Source: Gammaproteobacteria bacterium (GTDB lineage: Bacteria; Pseudomonadota; Gammaproteobacteria; Steroidobacterales; Steroidobacteraceae). From it: a DNA stretch of 64,000 nucleotides. The position numbers were made by a program, and so were the translations under genes. Of this stretch, positions 57,087 to 64,000 are shown piece by piece; within the stretch, counting starts at the first letter, position 1; the number at the start of each line of letters is the position of its first letter. The DNA lies in NCBI GenBank assembly GCA_003132025.1, contig PKWJ01000056.1, positions 20,737 to 84,736 on the forward strand, in the 5' to 3' direction. The notes under the pieces were generated by a model. The model did not search any database, was not told where the DNA came from, and worked only from the letters and a program-made list of their open reading frames with translations.

Positions 57087-57118
57087 GACCGGCGTCGGGC
57101 TCAATCGCGACGCCGGTC
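57087..57118 (+). terminator. Stem-loop after the DUF486 gene
   Basis: Perfect 11-bp arms GACCGGCGTCG and CGACGCCGGTC flank a 10-base loop just after the stop. Only tcatt follows, so it would be a weak intrinsic terminator or a protective 3' hairpin. Confidence 0.55.
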
Positions 57119-57335
57119 TCATTAACGTCGTAAATCTCTGATTTCAGACGCGCCTGCGGCTGCAGCACGCCGGAACGCGGCGGGCTCTAATCCCCGGCTA
57201 TGCGCGCCAGCGTACGGAGCGAAGGGTGCCGTTCCCGTACTCTTAATTCGAAGGATAGTGCCCCAATTTTACGCCTCTCTTGTTGCCATGCCCCGATCAG
57301 GGTGCTTCGCAACAAATCAACTGGAAGGAATCATC

Positions 57336-57635
57336 ATGAAAGGTTCAATGTTAATTGTCGCATCACTAATGCTGTTGGCCTTGAGCGCCTGTGCGGGTCC
57401 TGCCGGACCTCCAGGGGCAACCGGTAACACCGGTAACACCGGCAATACCGGCAACTCCGGCAACACCGGTGCCACGGGTGATACGGGTAGCACTGGCTAC
57501 ACCGGCGCCACCGGTAACCCCGGCGCGACCGGTAATACAGGCAACACCGGAGCGACGGGTGACACCGGAGCGACGGGTAACGCCGGTAATACCGGCAACA
57601 CAGGTAATACCGGCCCTGCCGGCCCGTCTCACTAA
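57336..57635 (+). CDS. Collagen-like repeat lipoprotein
   Basis: A 99-residue protein. A lipoprotein signal ([18 protein letters not shown], lipobox ending in Cys) is followed directly by about 26 Gly-X-Y triplets: [19 protein letters not shown] and so on, ending GPAGPSH. Collagen-like Gly-X-Y tracts form trimeric triple helices. Here they consist almost wholly of GNTG, GATG and GDTG units with few prolines, so stability would rest on Thr and charged residues. It is anchored to the membrane by the lipidated Cys. GGAAGGAA just before the ATG supports the start. The DNA is a tandem repeat with 9- and 18-bp periods. Surface or periplasmic structure is inferred. Confidence 0.85.
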   Translation: MKGSMLIVASLMLLALSACAGPAGPPGATGNTGNTGNTGNSGNTGATGDTGSTGYTGATGNPGATGNTGNTGATGDTGATGNAGNTGNTGNTGPAGPSH

Positions 57636-57708
57636 CGGGGGCCGCGCCCGCGTCGGCCCGCGCGACCCGGACCCGAACTCTCAAGCCAACGTGACTGCGT
57701 GACAGGTC

Positions 57709-59667
57709 ATGAATGCCGTGAAACCTGCGCGCATTCTGATCGTGGACGACAACCGGGCGATCCACGAGGATTTCCGCAAGATTCTGCTGGGCGGAAAGCG
57801 GGATGAGGATCTGCAGAACCTTGAGGCGAGAGTGTTCGGCAATCCGGTGGTCGCGCGCGACACATCGGGTGAATTTCGGTTGGATTCCGCCTACCAGGGG
57901 GCGGAAGCACTGTCGCTGGTGCAGATCGCGCATGACGATCACGAGCCTTACTCGGTGGCATTCGTCGATATGCGAATGCCCCCGGGGTGGGATGGGCTTG
58001 AGACCATAGAGCACCTGTGGGACGTCGACCCTGACATCCAGATCGTCATCTGTTCGGCGTACTCGGACTACGACTGGCAGAACCTGATCACGCGACTTGG
58101 CCGCTCGGACAAGCTGCTGGTGCTCAAGAAGCCGTTTGAGATGATCGAGGTGTTGCAGTGTACGTACGCGCTGGCGTCAAAGTGGCGCATTGAGCGCGCG
58201 CTGCGCCAGCACGTCGACTCGCTCGAGAAAGACGTCAGCGACCGCACGCTGGGGCTGGAAGCGGCCAACAGGCAACTGCGCCACCTCGTCACCCACGATT
58301 CGCTCACCAGTTTACCGAACCGGGTGCTGCTCGATGACCGCATGAGCCAGGCCATCGTGCATGCGGAGCGCGCCGGGGAGGGTTTTGCGGTCTGCGTACT
58401 TGATCTGGATCGCTTCAAACTCATCAATGATTCGTTGGGCCATCACGCGGGCGACGAACTGTTGAAGCACGTTGCACGCCGACTGACCGGCGCGGTGCGC
58501 AGCGTGGACACTGCCGCGCGCATGGGCGGCGACGAATTCGTGCTGATCATCAACCAGGCGCGGGTACCGGCCGACGCCGAGCAGGTCGCGCACAAGGTGC
58601 TCGAGGCGCTGGAGGCTTCGGTTCAGATCGGCGACCTCGAGGTCTACACCTCCGCGAGCATCGGCATCGCGTTCTACCCAGGCGACGGCACGACGATCGA
58701 CGCGTTGTACGCGCACGCCGATGCCGCCATGTACTGCGCCAAACAGCGCGGTGGATCGGGCGTCGAATGCTTTGCCTCGACCATGAACCTTGCCACCGAA
58801 GATCGGTTCCGATTTGAGGCCGATCTGCACCGCGCCGTGAAGCTGCAGCAGTTCGAGCTGCGCTATCAGCCCAAGTACAACGCCGTCACCAAGAAAATTC
58901 ACAGCGTGGAAGCGCTGATCCGCTGGCAACACCCCGAGCGCGGACTGCTGCTTCCAGATCAATTCATACCGCTGGCGGAGGAATCCGGGCTGATCGTACC
59001 GATCGGCGAGTGGGTGCTGCGCGAGGCCTGCCGCCAGGTCGGCGCGTGGCAGCTCCAGGGGCTGCCGACACTGCGCATCGCCGTCAACATCTCGGCGCTG
59101 CAGTTTCGACGGCTTGATTTGGTCGATACCGTACGGCGGGCGCTGGCGGACGCCAAAGTGGATGCGAAATACCTCGAGATTGAACTCACCGAGACCGCGG
59201 TGATGAGTGACCCCGAGGAGTCGCTCGATATCCTGGAACGACTGAGCCGCATGGGCGTCATCGTCTCCGTCGACGATTTCGGCACCGGGTATTCGAGCAT
59301 GAGTTACCTGCGTCGCTTCCCCATCGACAAGCTGAAAATAGACCGCAGCTTCATCGCCAACGTGATGACTTCGGCAGACGATGCGTCGATCGTGCGGGCA
59401 ATCATCTTGCTCGCTCACGGCCTGCGGCTCAAGGTGGTCGCCGAAGGGGTGGAAAACGCAGAACAGGTGGCGTTCCTGCAGGACCTGGGCTGCGATCAAT
59501 ACCAGGGTTTCTATTTCAGCCGGCCGGTCGACTCGGCCGTTTTCGAAGATATGCTGCGCGGCGGTAATGCTCCTGAGTTTGAGCGCCCGGAAGACGAAGC
59601 CGAGCGCACGCACAGCAGGCTCGCCGTCTCCACCAATCGCCAGCGTCGGGTAAGCAATCGGCTCTGA
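57709..59667 (+). CDS. Response regulator with GGDEF and EAL domains
   Basis: A 652-residue REC-GGDEF-EAL protein. The receiver domain (1-150) has phospho-acceptor Asp87 in AFVDMRMP, the acidic pair in ILIVDDN and Lys in VLKKPFE. The GGDEF domain has intact AARMGGDEF with the signature at 273-277, and the EAL domain starts with VEALIRWQ at 400 and later DDFGTGYSSMSYL, VAEGVENAEQ and LGCDQYQGFYFSRP. Both catalytic signatures are present, so it could make and degrade c-di-GMP, with phosphorylation choosing between them. The kinase gene starts 9 bp later, giving a two-component pair. ATG 57709 follows a weak site. Confidence 0.94.
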   Translation: MNAVKPARILIVDDNRAIHEDFRKILLGGKRDEDLQNLEARVFGNPVVARDTSGEFRLDSAYQGAEALSLVQIAHDDHEPYSVAFVDMRMPPGWDGLETIEHLWDVDPDIQIVICSAYSDYDWQNLITRLGRSDKLLVLKKPFEMIEVLQCTYALASKWRIERALRQHVDSLEKDVSDRTLGLEAANRQLRHLVTHDSLTSLPNRVLLDDRMSQAIVHAERAGEGFAVCVLDLDRFKLINDSLGHHAGDELLKHVARRLTGAVRSVDTAARMGGDEFVLIINQARVPADAEQVAHKVLEALEASVQIGDLEVYTSASIGIAFYPGDGTTIDALYAHADAAMYCAKQRGGSGVECFASTMNLATEDRFRFEADLHRAVKLQQFELRYQPKYNAVTKKIHSVEALIRWQHPERGLLLPDQFIPLAEESGLIVPIGEWVLREACRQVGAWQLQGLPTLRIAVNISALQFRRLDLVDTVRRALADAKVDAKYLEIELTETAVMSDPEESLDILERLSRMGVIVSVDDFGTGYSSMSYLRRFPIDKLKIDRSFIANVMTSADDASIVRAIILLAHGLRLKVVAEGVENAEQVAFLQDLGCDQYQGFYFSRPVDSAVFEDMLRGGNAPEFERPEDEAERTHSRLAVSTNRQRRVSNRL

Positions 59668-59676
59668 GATAAGCGC

Positions 59677-61824
59677 TTGCGCATCAGCATTGTACCTATC
59701 GCAGGCTGGCTGCGGCATCGAATGGCACGGCGGGCCGGGATGCCCGCCCGCGGCGATGCCGAGCGTTCGCAGGCGCTGCTCGAGCGCCTGAGCATTGCGA
59801 CCCAGGCCGCGGGCATTTATTGCTGGGAGCTGGATTGGAGCACCTACGCGCTCACCTGGGACGAGAGCAGGCTGCCGGCGACCGAGGCCGCCGCCGCATC
59901 GCGCCGGCATTTCGGCGTAGAACTGGGCAGCGATCTCTTTAAATGGGTGCACCCGGACGATCGGCAGGCCGGCGGCAAGGCGATCGAGGAGTCGCTGGCG
60001 CGCGGCGAGAACCACGTCTCCTTCCGCTACCGTCTGGTGCTGCCCGACGGGTCGATCCGCCACGTACAGGCCTTCGCGCGCACCTACTGCGACGCGGCGG
60101 GGAAGCCGCAGCGCTCACTGGGGGTGAGCTGGGATGTCACCCAGGAGGTCGAGGCGGCGGGGCGCGCGACGCGCGACGCCGCAAAAGAACGCGAGTTACG
60201 CGAGCGCCTGGGCGTGGTGACACAGGCTGCCGGCCTGCAATGCTGGGAATACGATTTCAAGCAGGCGAATCTGGTCTGGCTCGATTACGTCTCCGGTGAT
60301 GAGTCTGGCGGATCCGCCAGCGCGCAACAGGCGGGCGACACGCTGTACGCATCGATCCTGCCGGAGGATGAGCTCGAATTGCAGCGGCTTTCGGATGCCG
60401 CGCTGGAAAAGCACGAGCCGATGATCTCGGCGCGCTTTCGCTGCCGCGACCCCGATGGGACGCTGCGCTACATCGATACCTATCATCGCTTTTTCTATGA
60501 TCCGCGGGGCCAGCCGACCCGCACGCTCGGCGCCAACATCGACGTCACCGAGTCCTATCAGCGCCAGTTGGACCTGGAAGCCCTGTCGGTCCGTTTTGGC
60601 ATCGCCACGCGCGCGGCGAAAGCGGGCGTGTGGGAATGGCGCGAGGGTGACGACGAGGTATGGTGGAACGACAACATGTATGCGATCTACGGCTTCCCGG
60701 CCGCGACTTTCCAACCGCGCTTATCCGTCGCCCTCACGATGATTCACCCGGACGACCTGAGCGTTGCGGAAGCCGCCTGGGCAGGAGCGCTACAGCAGGC
60801 CACGGACATGCACGTACAGTTTCGGATCATCCGCGCCGACAACAGCATCCTGCACCTCGACTCAGTGGCCGCGGTGGTGACTGACCCGCATTCGCCGAAG
60901 CGCCGCCTGGTGGGCATTATTCTCGATATTACCGAGCGCGTCGGCACCGAGCAGCGCGAGCGGCTGTTACAGAAGCAGCTGCGCGAGGCCTCGCATCAAT
61001 CGGGGATGGCCGAAGTGGCCACCGGGGTGCTGCACAACGTCGGCAATGTGCTGAACAGCCTTGGGGTGGCCTCATCGACGGTGCAGGCACGCCTGAAGGC
61101 ATCGCAGTACGACCGGGTGGAGCGCGTCGCCGCCCTGCTCGACGCGCATCGCGATTCGCTCGGGGATTTCCTTGTCAATGATGCGCGCGGCAAACATCTG
61201 CCGCAGTACCTGAGTGCACTTGGCGCGCAGCTTAAAAAGGACACCGAGGGACTGCAGCGGGAAATCGATGCGATCAGCGGTCATGTCCAGTACCTGTGCG
61301 ACATCGTACAGGCGCAGCAGACCTTCGCGCGTGTCGGCGGCACGGAGGAGGCGATCGATGTGCGTGAGCTGGTGGACACTGCCCTGCGACTGAAGGCTCA
61401 GGATCTCGAAGGCATGGACGTCAGGCGCGAGATCGCCGACGTCCCGGAATTTATGGCCGACCGCTACAAGCTGCTGCAGATCGTGGTTAATTTCATCGGC
61501 AACGCATGCGACGCGATCGCGGCGAACGCACCGGGTCCCCGACGAATGGCTATCCGCGCGCAGGTCGTGGATGGGCAGCTCGAAATCGCGGTCGACGATT
61601 CGGGCGTCGGCATTCCTGGCGAGTTATTGGCGCGTATCTGGGAATTCGGCTTCACCACCAAGACGCACGGTCACGGCTTTGGCCTGCACAGCAGCGCGGT
61701 CGCGGCGCAACAGCTCGGTGGCACCGTCGCCGTGGTCAGCGCCGGCGCCGGCCTGGGCGCATGCTTCACCGTCAAAATACCCCTCAACGTGGCGAGCCAC
61801 AGCGAGCGCGAGGCGCTGGCCTGA
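59677..61824 (+). CDS. Multi-PAS sensor histidine kinase
   Basis: A 715-residue soluble-type sensor. Three PAS/PAC units occur (WVHPDDR...RYRLVLPDGSIRHVQ; then WLDYVSGDESG...RFRCRDPDGTLRYID; then MIHPDDLSVAEAAW...FRIIRADNSILHLD). The dimerisation helix has VLHNVGNVLNSLGVASSTV, with phospho-acceptor His453. The ATPase domain contains NFIGNACDAIAA (N box), DSGVGIPGELLARIWEFGF and the G2 box GHGFGLHSSA. No transmembrane segment is visible, so it is cytoplasmic. A TTG start is used 9 bp after the response regulator gene; an ATG at 59722 is possible. It should phosphorylate the neighbouring REC-GGDEF-EAL protein. The signal sensed is unknown. Confidence 0.92.
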   Translation: MRISIVPIAGWLRHRMARRAGMPARGDAERSQALLERLSIATQAAGIYCWELDWSTYALTWDESRLPATEAAAASRRHFGVELGSDLFKWVHPDDRQAGGKAIEESLARGENHVSFRYRLVLPDGSIRHVQAFARTYCDAAGKPQRSLGVSWDVTQEVEAAGRATRDAAKERELRERLGVVTQAAGLQCWEYDFKQANLVWLDYVSGDESGGSASAQQAGDTLYASILPEDELELQRLSDAALEKHEPMISARFRCRDPDGTLRYIDTYHRFFYDPRGQPTRTLGANIDVTESYQRQLDLEALSVRFGIATRAAKAGVWEWREGDDEVWWNDNMYAIYGFPAATFQPRLSVALTMIHPDDLSVAEAAWAGALQQATDMHVQFRIIRADNSILHLDSVAAVVTDPHSPKRRLVGIILDITERVGTEQRERLLQKQLREASHQSGMAEVATGVLHNVGNVLNSLGVASSTVQARLKASQYDRVERVAALLDAHRDSLGDFLVNDARGKHLPQYLSALGAQLKKDTEGLQREIDAISGHVQYLCDIVQAQQTFARVGGTEEAIDVRELVDTALRLKAQDLEGMDVRREIADVPEFMADRYKLLQIVVNFIGNACDAIAANAPGPRRMAIRAQVVDGQLEIAVDDSGVGIPGELLARIWEFGFTTKTHGHGFGLHSSAVAAQQLGGTVAVVSAGAGLGACFTVKIPLNVASHSEREALA

Positions 61825-61876
61825 AGCTTGGCCTGGCGCGCGCGTCAGCTAACCGCACCGTCAGTCTGAGCTGGTG

Positions 61877-62350
61877 CTATTGTCTGTCGAACACCGCGAT
61901 GTTGTGGTACGACGTGCCGTCCGCCTTTTTTCCCCGGCTGTTGAGCGTCAGCACTTTGCCATGGGCCGACATCGTGCGAATGGTGCGGCCGACGACCTTG
62001 CCGTCCTTCTTTTGGAGGCTCCTGGTGGTACTGTGATTGATGCGCTTCAACGACAGCGTGTCATAGTCGGCTGAACCGATGATCGGATAATCCTTGCCGT
62101 CATACTTGAAGGTCGAGTGCCCGGAAACCGCTGATCCATCCGCGGCGACACCAGTAACCGTGAGCGCCGTGCCGTCGGGTGTGTCGGCATAGGTCCGCGT
62201 CTGGGATTTCGGCGCCGGGCCGGGTACGAATTTCGACTTCTCCAGGTTCAAGGTCCAGGTACCTGCCATCGACTCCGCCGCGAACGCGGGCGCGCCACTA
62301 CCAAACGCCACCACGGTCCCGACAACCAGCACTTGCAACAGTTTGTTCAT
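61877..62350 (-). CDS. Secreted protein of unknown function
   Basis: A 157-residue protein with an N-terminal signal peptide (NKLLQVLVVGTVVAFGSGAP, cleaved after AFA). The mature part begins AGTWTLNLEKSKFVPGPAPK and continues with TRTYADTPDGTALTVTGVAA, all beta-strand rich with a repeated GT-W pattern as in lipocalin-like proteins. I do not recognise a family. ATG 62350 is chosen as the signal peptide starts there; the frame is open seven codons further. It is convergent with the kinase gene and unlinked to it in function as far as can be seen. Confidence 0.75.
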   Translation of the reverse strand: MNKLLQVLVVGTVVAFGSGAPAFAAESMAGTWTLNLEKSKFVPGPAPKSQTRTYADTPDGTALTVTGVAADGSAVSGHSTFKYDGKDYPIIGSADYDTLSLKRINHSTTRSLQKKDGKVVGRTIRTMSAHGKVLTLNSRGKKADGTSYHNIAVFDRQ

Positions 62351-62515
62351 AGAATCTTTCCTTGCCAGCAACTTTTCTGACTTGATTTGCCCGTAATCGG
62401 CGCGGAGTCCTCGACCTCGGCGCCGATCGGGCGGCGAGTATGCACTCGCCGGCGGGCCGATCGCAATGTCGCGTTCGACGCCGTCTCGATTCCGGCGGGC
62501 AATCCGCGGCGGGTT

Positions 62516-62911
62516 CTACTTGCCGGGCTGCTCCGGCATTCTTATGCGCCACGGCGGGTTCAATCGATTAGCACCTGCCCAATAGATACATATAGTGTTA
62601 CCCGAAGGATCGATCAGTCTGGCTTCGCGCCATAACCAGGCCTCATCGCGGGGCTCCTGCAGGAATGCGATACCGTCACGTTGCAACTGCGAAACCGTCT
62701 GGTCTAAAAGACGAGTCTCGAAATAGACAACCGCGCTGGAGGGTGATTGGGGTTTGTCGGCCAGGTGAACGGAAAACGTGCTGTCGCCTTCGGGACACTT
62801 GAAGCGAGCGTAATGTGGCGAACGCACTATCAGCTCGAGTCCCAGGCGTTGATAAAACTCAACCGATTCATCAATATCCGTTGCCGGTAAGGTGACCTGA
62901 TTAAGATTCAT
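62516..62911 (-). CDS. Glyoxalase/VOC-fold protein
   Basis: A 131-residue VOC superfamily protein. It starts [20 protein letters not shown] with the first beta-alpha-beta unit, and the second has [20 protein letters not shown] and [20 protein letters not shown]. The metal position at the first strand is Gln or Thr rather than His, so it may not bind metal in the glyoxalase I way. Functions in the family range from glyoxalase to fosfomycin and bleomycin resistance and dioxygenases; none can be chosen. It is divergent from the PQQ dehydrogenase gene, with only about 25 bp between starts. Confidence 0.88.
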   Translation of the reverse strand: MNLNQVTLPATDIDESVEFYQRLGLELIVRSPHYARFKCPEGDSTFSVHLADKPQSPSSAVVYFETRLLDQTVSQLQRDGIAFLQEPRDEAWLWREARLIDPSGNTICIYWAGANRLNPPWRIRMPEQPGK

Positions 62912-62936
62912 GACGGCTGCGTTAACATCGTGGATC

Positions 62937-64000
62937 GTGGACCCAAACTCTACCTTATTCCGCGCCCGTCCCGGTCAGACAACATCCGCGTGCATCGCTA
63001 TCGCCATGTTACTGGTCGTAGCGTGGCCCACGGCTTTCGCGGCGCGAGCGTCGGTAGACGCAACGAGGCTCGACCACGCCGCCTCCGATCCGGCGAACTG
63101 GATGAGCTACGGCCGCACCTACGATGAGCAGCGATTCAGTCCACTGGCGCAGATAAACGCCGACAACGTGCGGCAACTCGGCCTGGCCTGGTACGCGGAT
63201 CTGGACACCAACCGGGGCCAGGAGGCGACGCCCCTGGTCGTCGACGGCGTCCTCTACATCTCCACCGCCTGGAGCATGGTCAAGGCGTATGAGGCTGACA
63301 CCGGAAAACTCATCTGGGCGTTTGACCCGAAGGTCCCGCGCGAAATCGGGCCGGATATCTGTTGCGACGCGGTCAATCGCGGTGTCGCCGTGTGGAAAGG
63401 CAGGGTGTATGTAGGGACACTGGATGGCCGCTTGATCGCTCTGGACGCCGCAACCGGAACGCCTCAATGGACCGTACAGACGACGGACAGGTCCAAGCGC
63501 ATCACGATCACCCAGGCGCCACGCGTGGTGAAGGACCGCGTCATCATCGGTATGAGTGGCGGCGAGTACAACGTTCGTGGCTACATCTCCGCCTATGACG
63601 CGGCGTCGGGAAAATTGGCGTGGCGCTTCTTTACCGTTCCTGGCGATCCGTCGCAGCCGTTCGAGTCCCCCATCATGGCGAAGGCCGCGCGCACCTGGAG
63701 CGGGGAATGGTGGAAATTGGGCGGCGGCGGCACCACGTGGGACGCGATCGCCTACGATCCAGATTTGGACCTGCTCTACTTCGGAACGGACAACGGCGAT
63801 CCCTGGAACGCGAAATTTCGAAGCGATGACCGCGGCGACAATCTCTTCCTGACATCGATCATTGCCGTACGGCCCGAAACCGGGCAATACGTCTGGCACT
63901 ACCAGCTGGTACCCGGGGATGAGTGGGACTTCTCAGCCACGCAGCAGATCGTCCTCGCCGATGTACGAATTGCCGGAAAGCTGCGCAAGGTGCTGATGCA
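62937..64000 (+). CDS. PQQ-dependent alcohol dehydrogenase, N-terminal part (cut by window end)
   Basis: An open frame of 354 codons running off the right edge. A signal peptide ([18 protein letters not shown]) is followed by a PQQ propeller: [20 protein letters not shown], then [20 protein letters not shown] and [20 protein letters not shown]. The adjacent cysteines of the vicinal disulfide ([10 protein letters not shown], residues 142-143) that stacks on PQQ are present, and so are the W-motif repeats of the eight-bladed propeller. It oxidises primary alcohols in the periplasm, passing electrons to cytochrome c. Start is inferred as GTG 62937 (ATG at 63006 is possible) because the hydrophobic segment begins upstream of that ATG. 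A C-terminal heme domain cannot be checked. Confidence 0.9.
   Translation, partial: MDPNSTLFRARPGQTTSACIAIAMLLVVAWPTAFAARASVDATRLDHAASDPANWMSYGRTYDEQRFSPLAQINADNVRQLGLAWYADLDTNRGQEATPLVVDGVLYISTAWSMVKAYEADTGKLIWAFDPKVPREIGPDICCDAVNRGVAVWKGRVYVGTLDGRLIALDAATGTPQWTVQTTDRSKRITITQAPRVVKDRVIIGMSGGEYNVRGYISAYDAASGKLAWRFFTVPGDPSQPFESPIMAKAARTWSGEWWKLGGGGTTWDAIAYDPDLDLLYFGTDNGDPWNAKFRSDDRGDNLFLTSIIAVRPETGQYVWHYQLVPGDEWDFSATQQIVLADVRIAGKLRKVLM

Noticed and set aside
58312-60063. 583-codon minus-strand frame
   Set aside because: It is antisense to the GGDEF-EAL gene and the start of the kinase; no domain is recognisable.

Overview
The window is 64 kb of GC-rich DNA that is almost entirely chromosomal in character. 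The gene repertoire suggests a free-living, probably soil or rhizosphere, proteobacterium, most likely a gammaproteobacterium of the Xanthomonadales/Steroidobacterales kind. The pointers are a GlgE alpha-glucan operon, two-partner secretion with a giant GLUG-repeat adhesin, Tat-signal dehydrogenases, a PQQ alcohol dehydrogenase and c-di-GMP signalling. No rRNA or complete tRNA is present, so the taxonomic placement is an inference.

Layout. Positions 1-1.3 kb are a scarred patch: fragments resembling tRNA-Arg surround a BrnT/BrnA toxin-antitoxin pair. From 1.3 to 6.5 kb lies a compact natural-product locus of one methyltransferase and one single-module NRPS (C-A-PCP-TE) whose thioesterase has Cys where Ser is usual. 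From 6.5 to 18.5 kb is an accessory stretch of unrelated orphans. These are a Tat-exported TPP enzyme, a PLL-type lectin propeller, an MFS carrier, a Calx-beta-like membrane protein, a nucleoside-phosphorylase-like protein, a large membrane protein and a CBS pair. Gene corpses lie among them: an EAL-domain tail, a cytochrome c scrap and a [2Fe-2S] oxidoreductase subunit lacking cluster ligands.

From 18.6 to 26.8 kb, glgB-glgE-treS/pep2 plus an MscS-like membrane gene form one tightly packed operon that should turn trehalose into branched alpha-glucan through maltose-1-phosphate. From 27 to 33.6 kb are small stand-alone genes (fasciclin, cupin, Tat epimerase, M28 peptidase, ABM, sulfotransferase). 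From 33.6 to 43.3 kb is a two-partner secretion pair: TpsB and a roughly 2,660-residue TpsA with about 53 GLUG repeats and MBG-like repeats. An MscS channel and a lipoprotein hydrolase follow.

From 48 to 53.3 kb there are two separate sets of 2-oxoacid/acetoin dehydrogenase E1 alpha and beta genes arranged tail to tail, with a single E2 and no E3. From 53.4 to 56.5 kb a flippase lies downstream of a broken hydrolase/adenylation-domain fusion gene. The right end carries a DMT-like protein, a collagen-like lipoprotein, a REC-GGDEF-EAL regulator coupled to a PAS histidine kinase, two small genes, and the start of a PQQ-dependent alcohol dehydrogenase cut by the window edge.

The most promising candidates for something new are the two-gene NRPS locus with the Cys-type thioesterase, the Tat-exported TPP enzyme, the paired E1 modules sharing one E2, and the decayed hydrolase-adenylation fusion. 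All assignments are from reading motifs by eye; no database search was possible.
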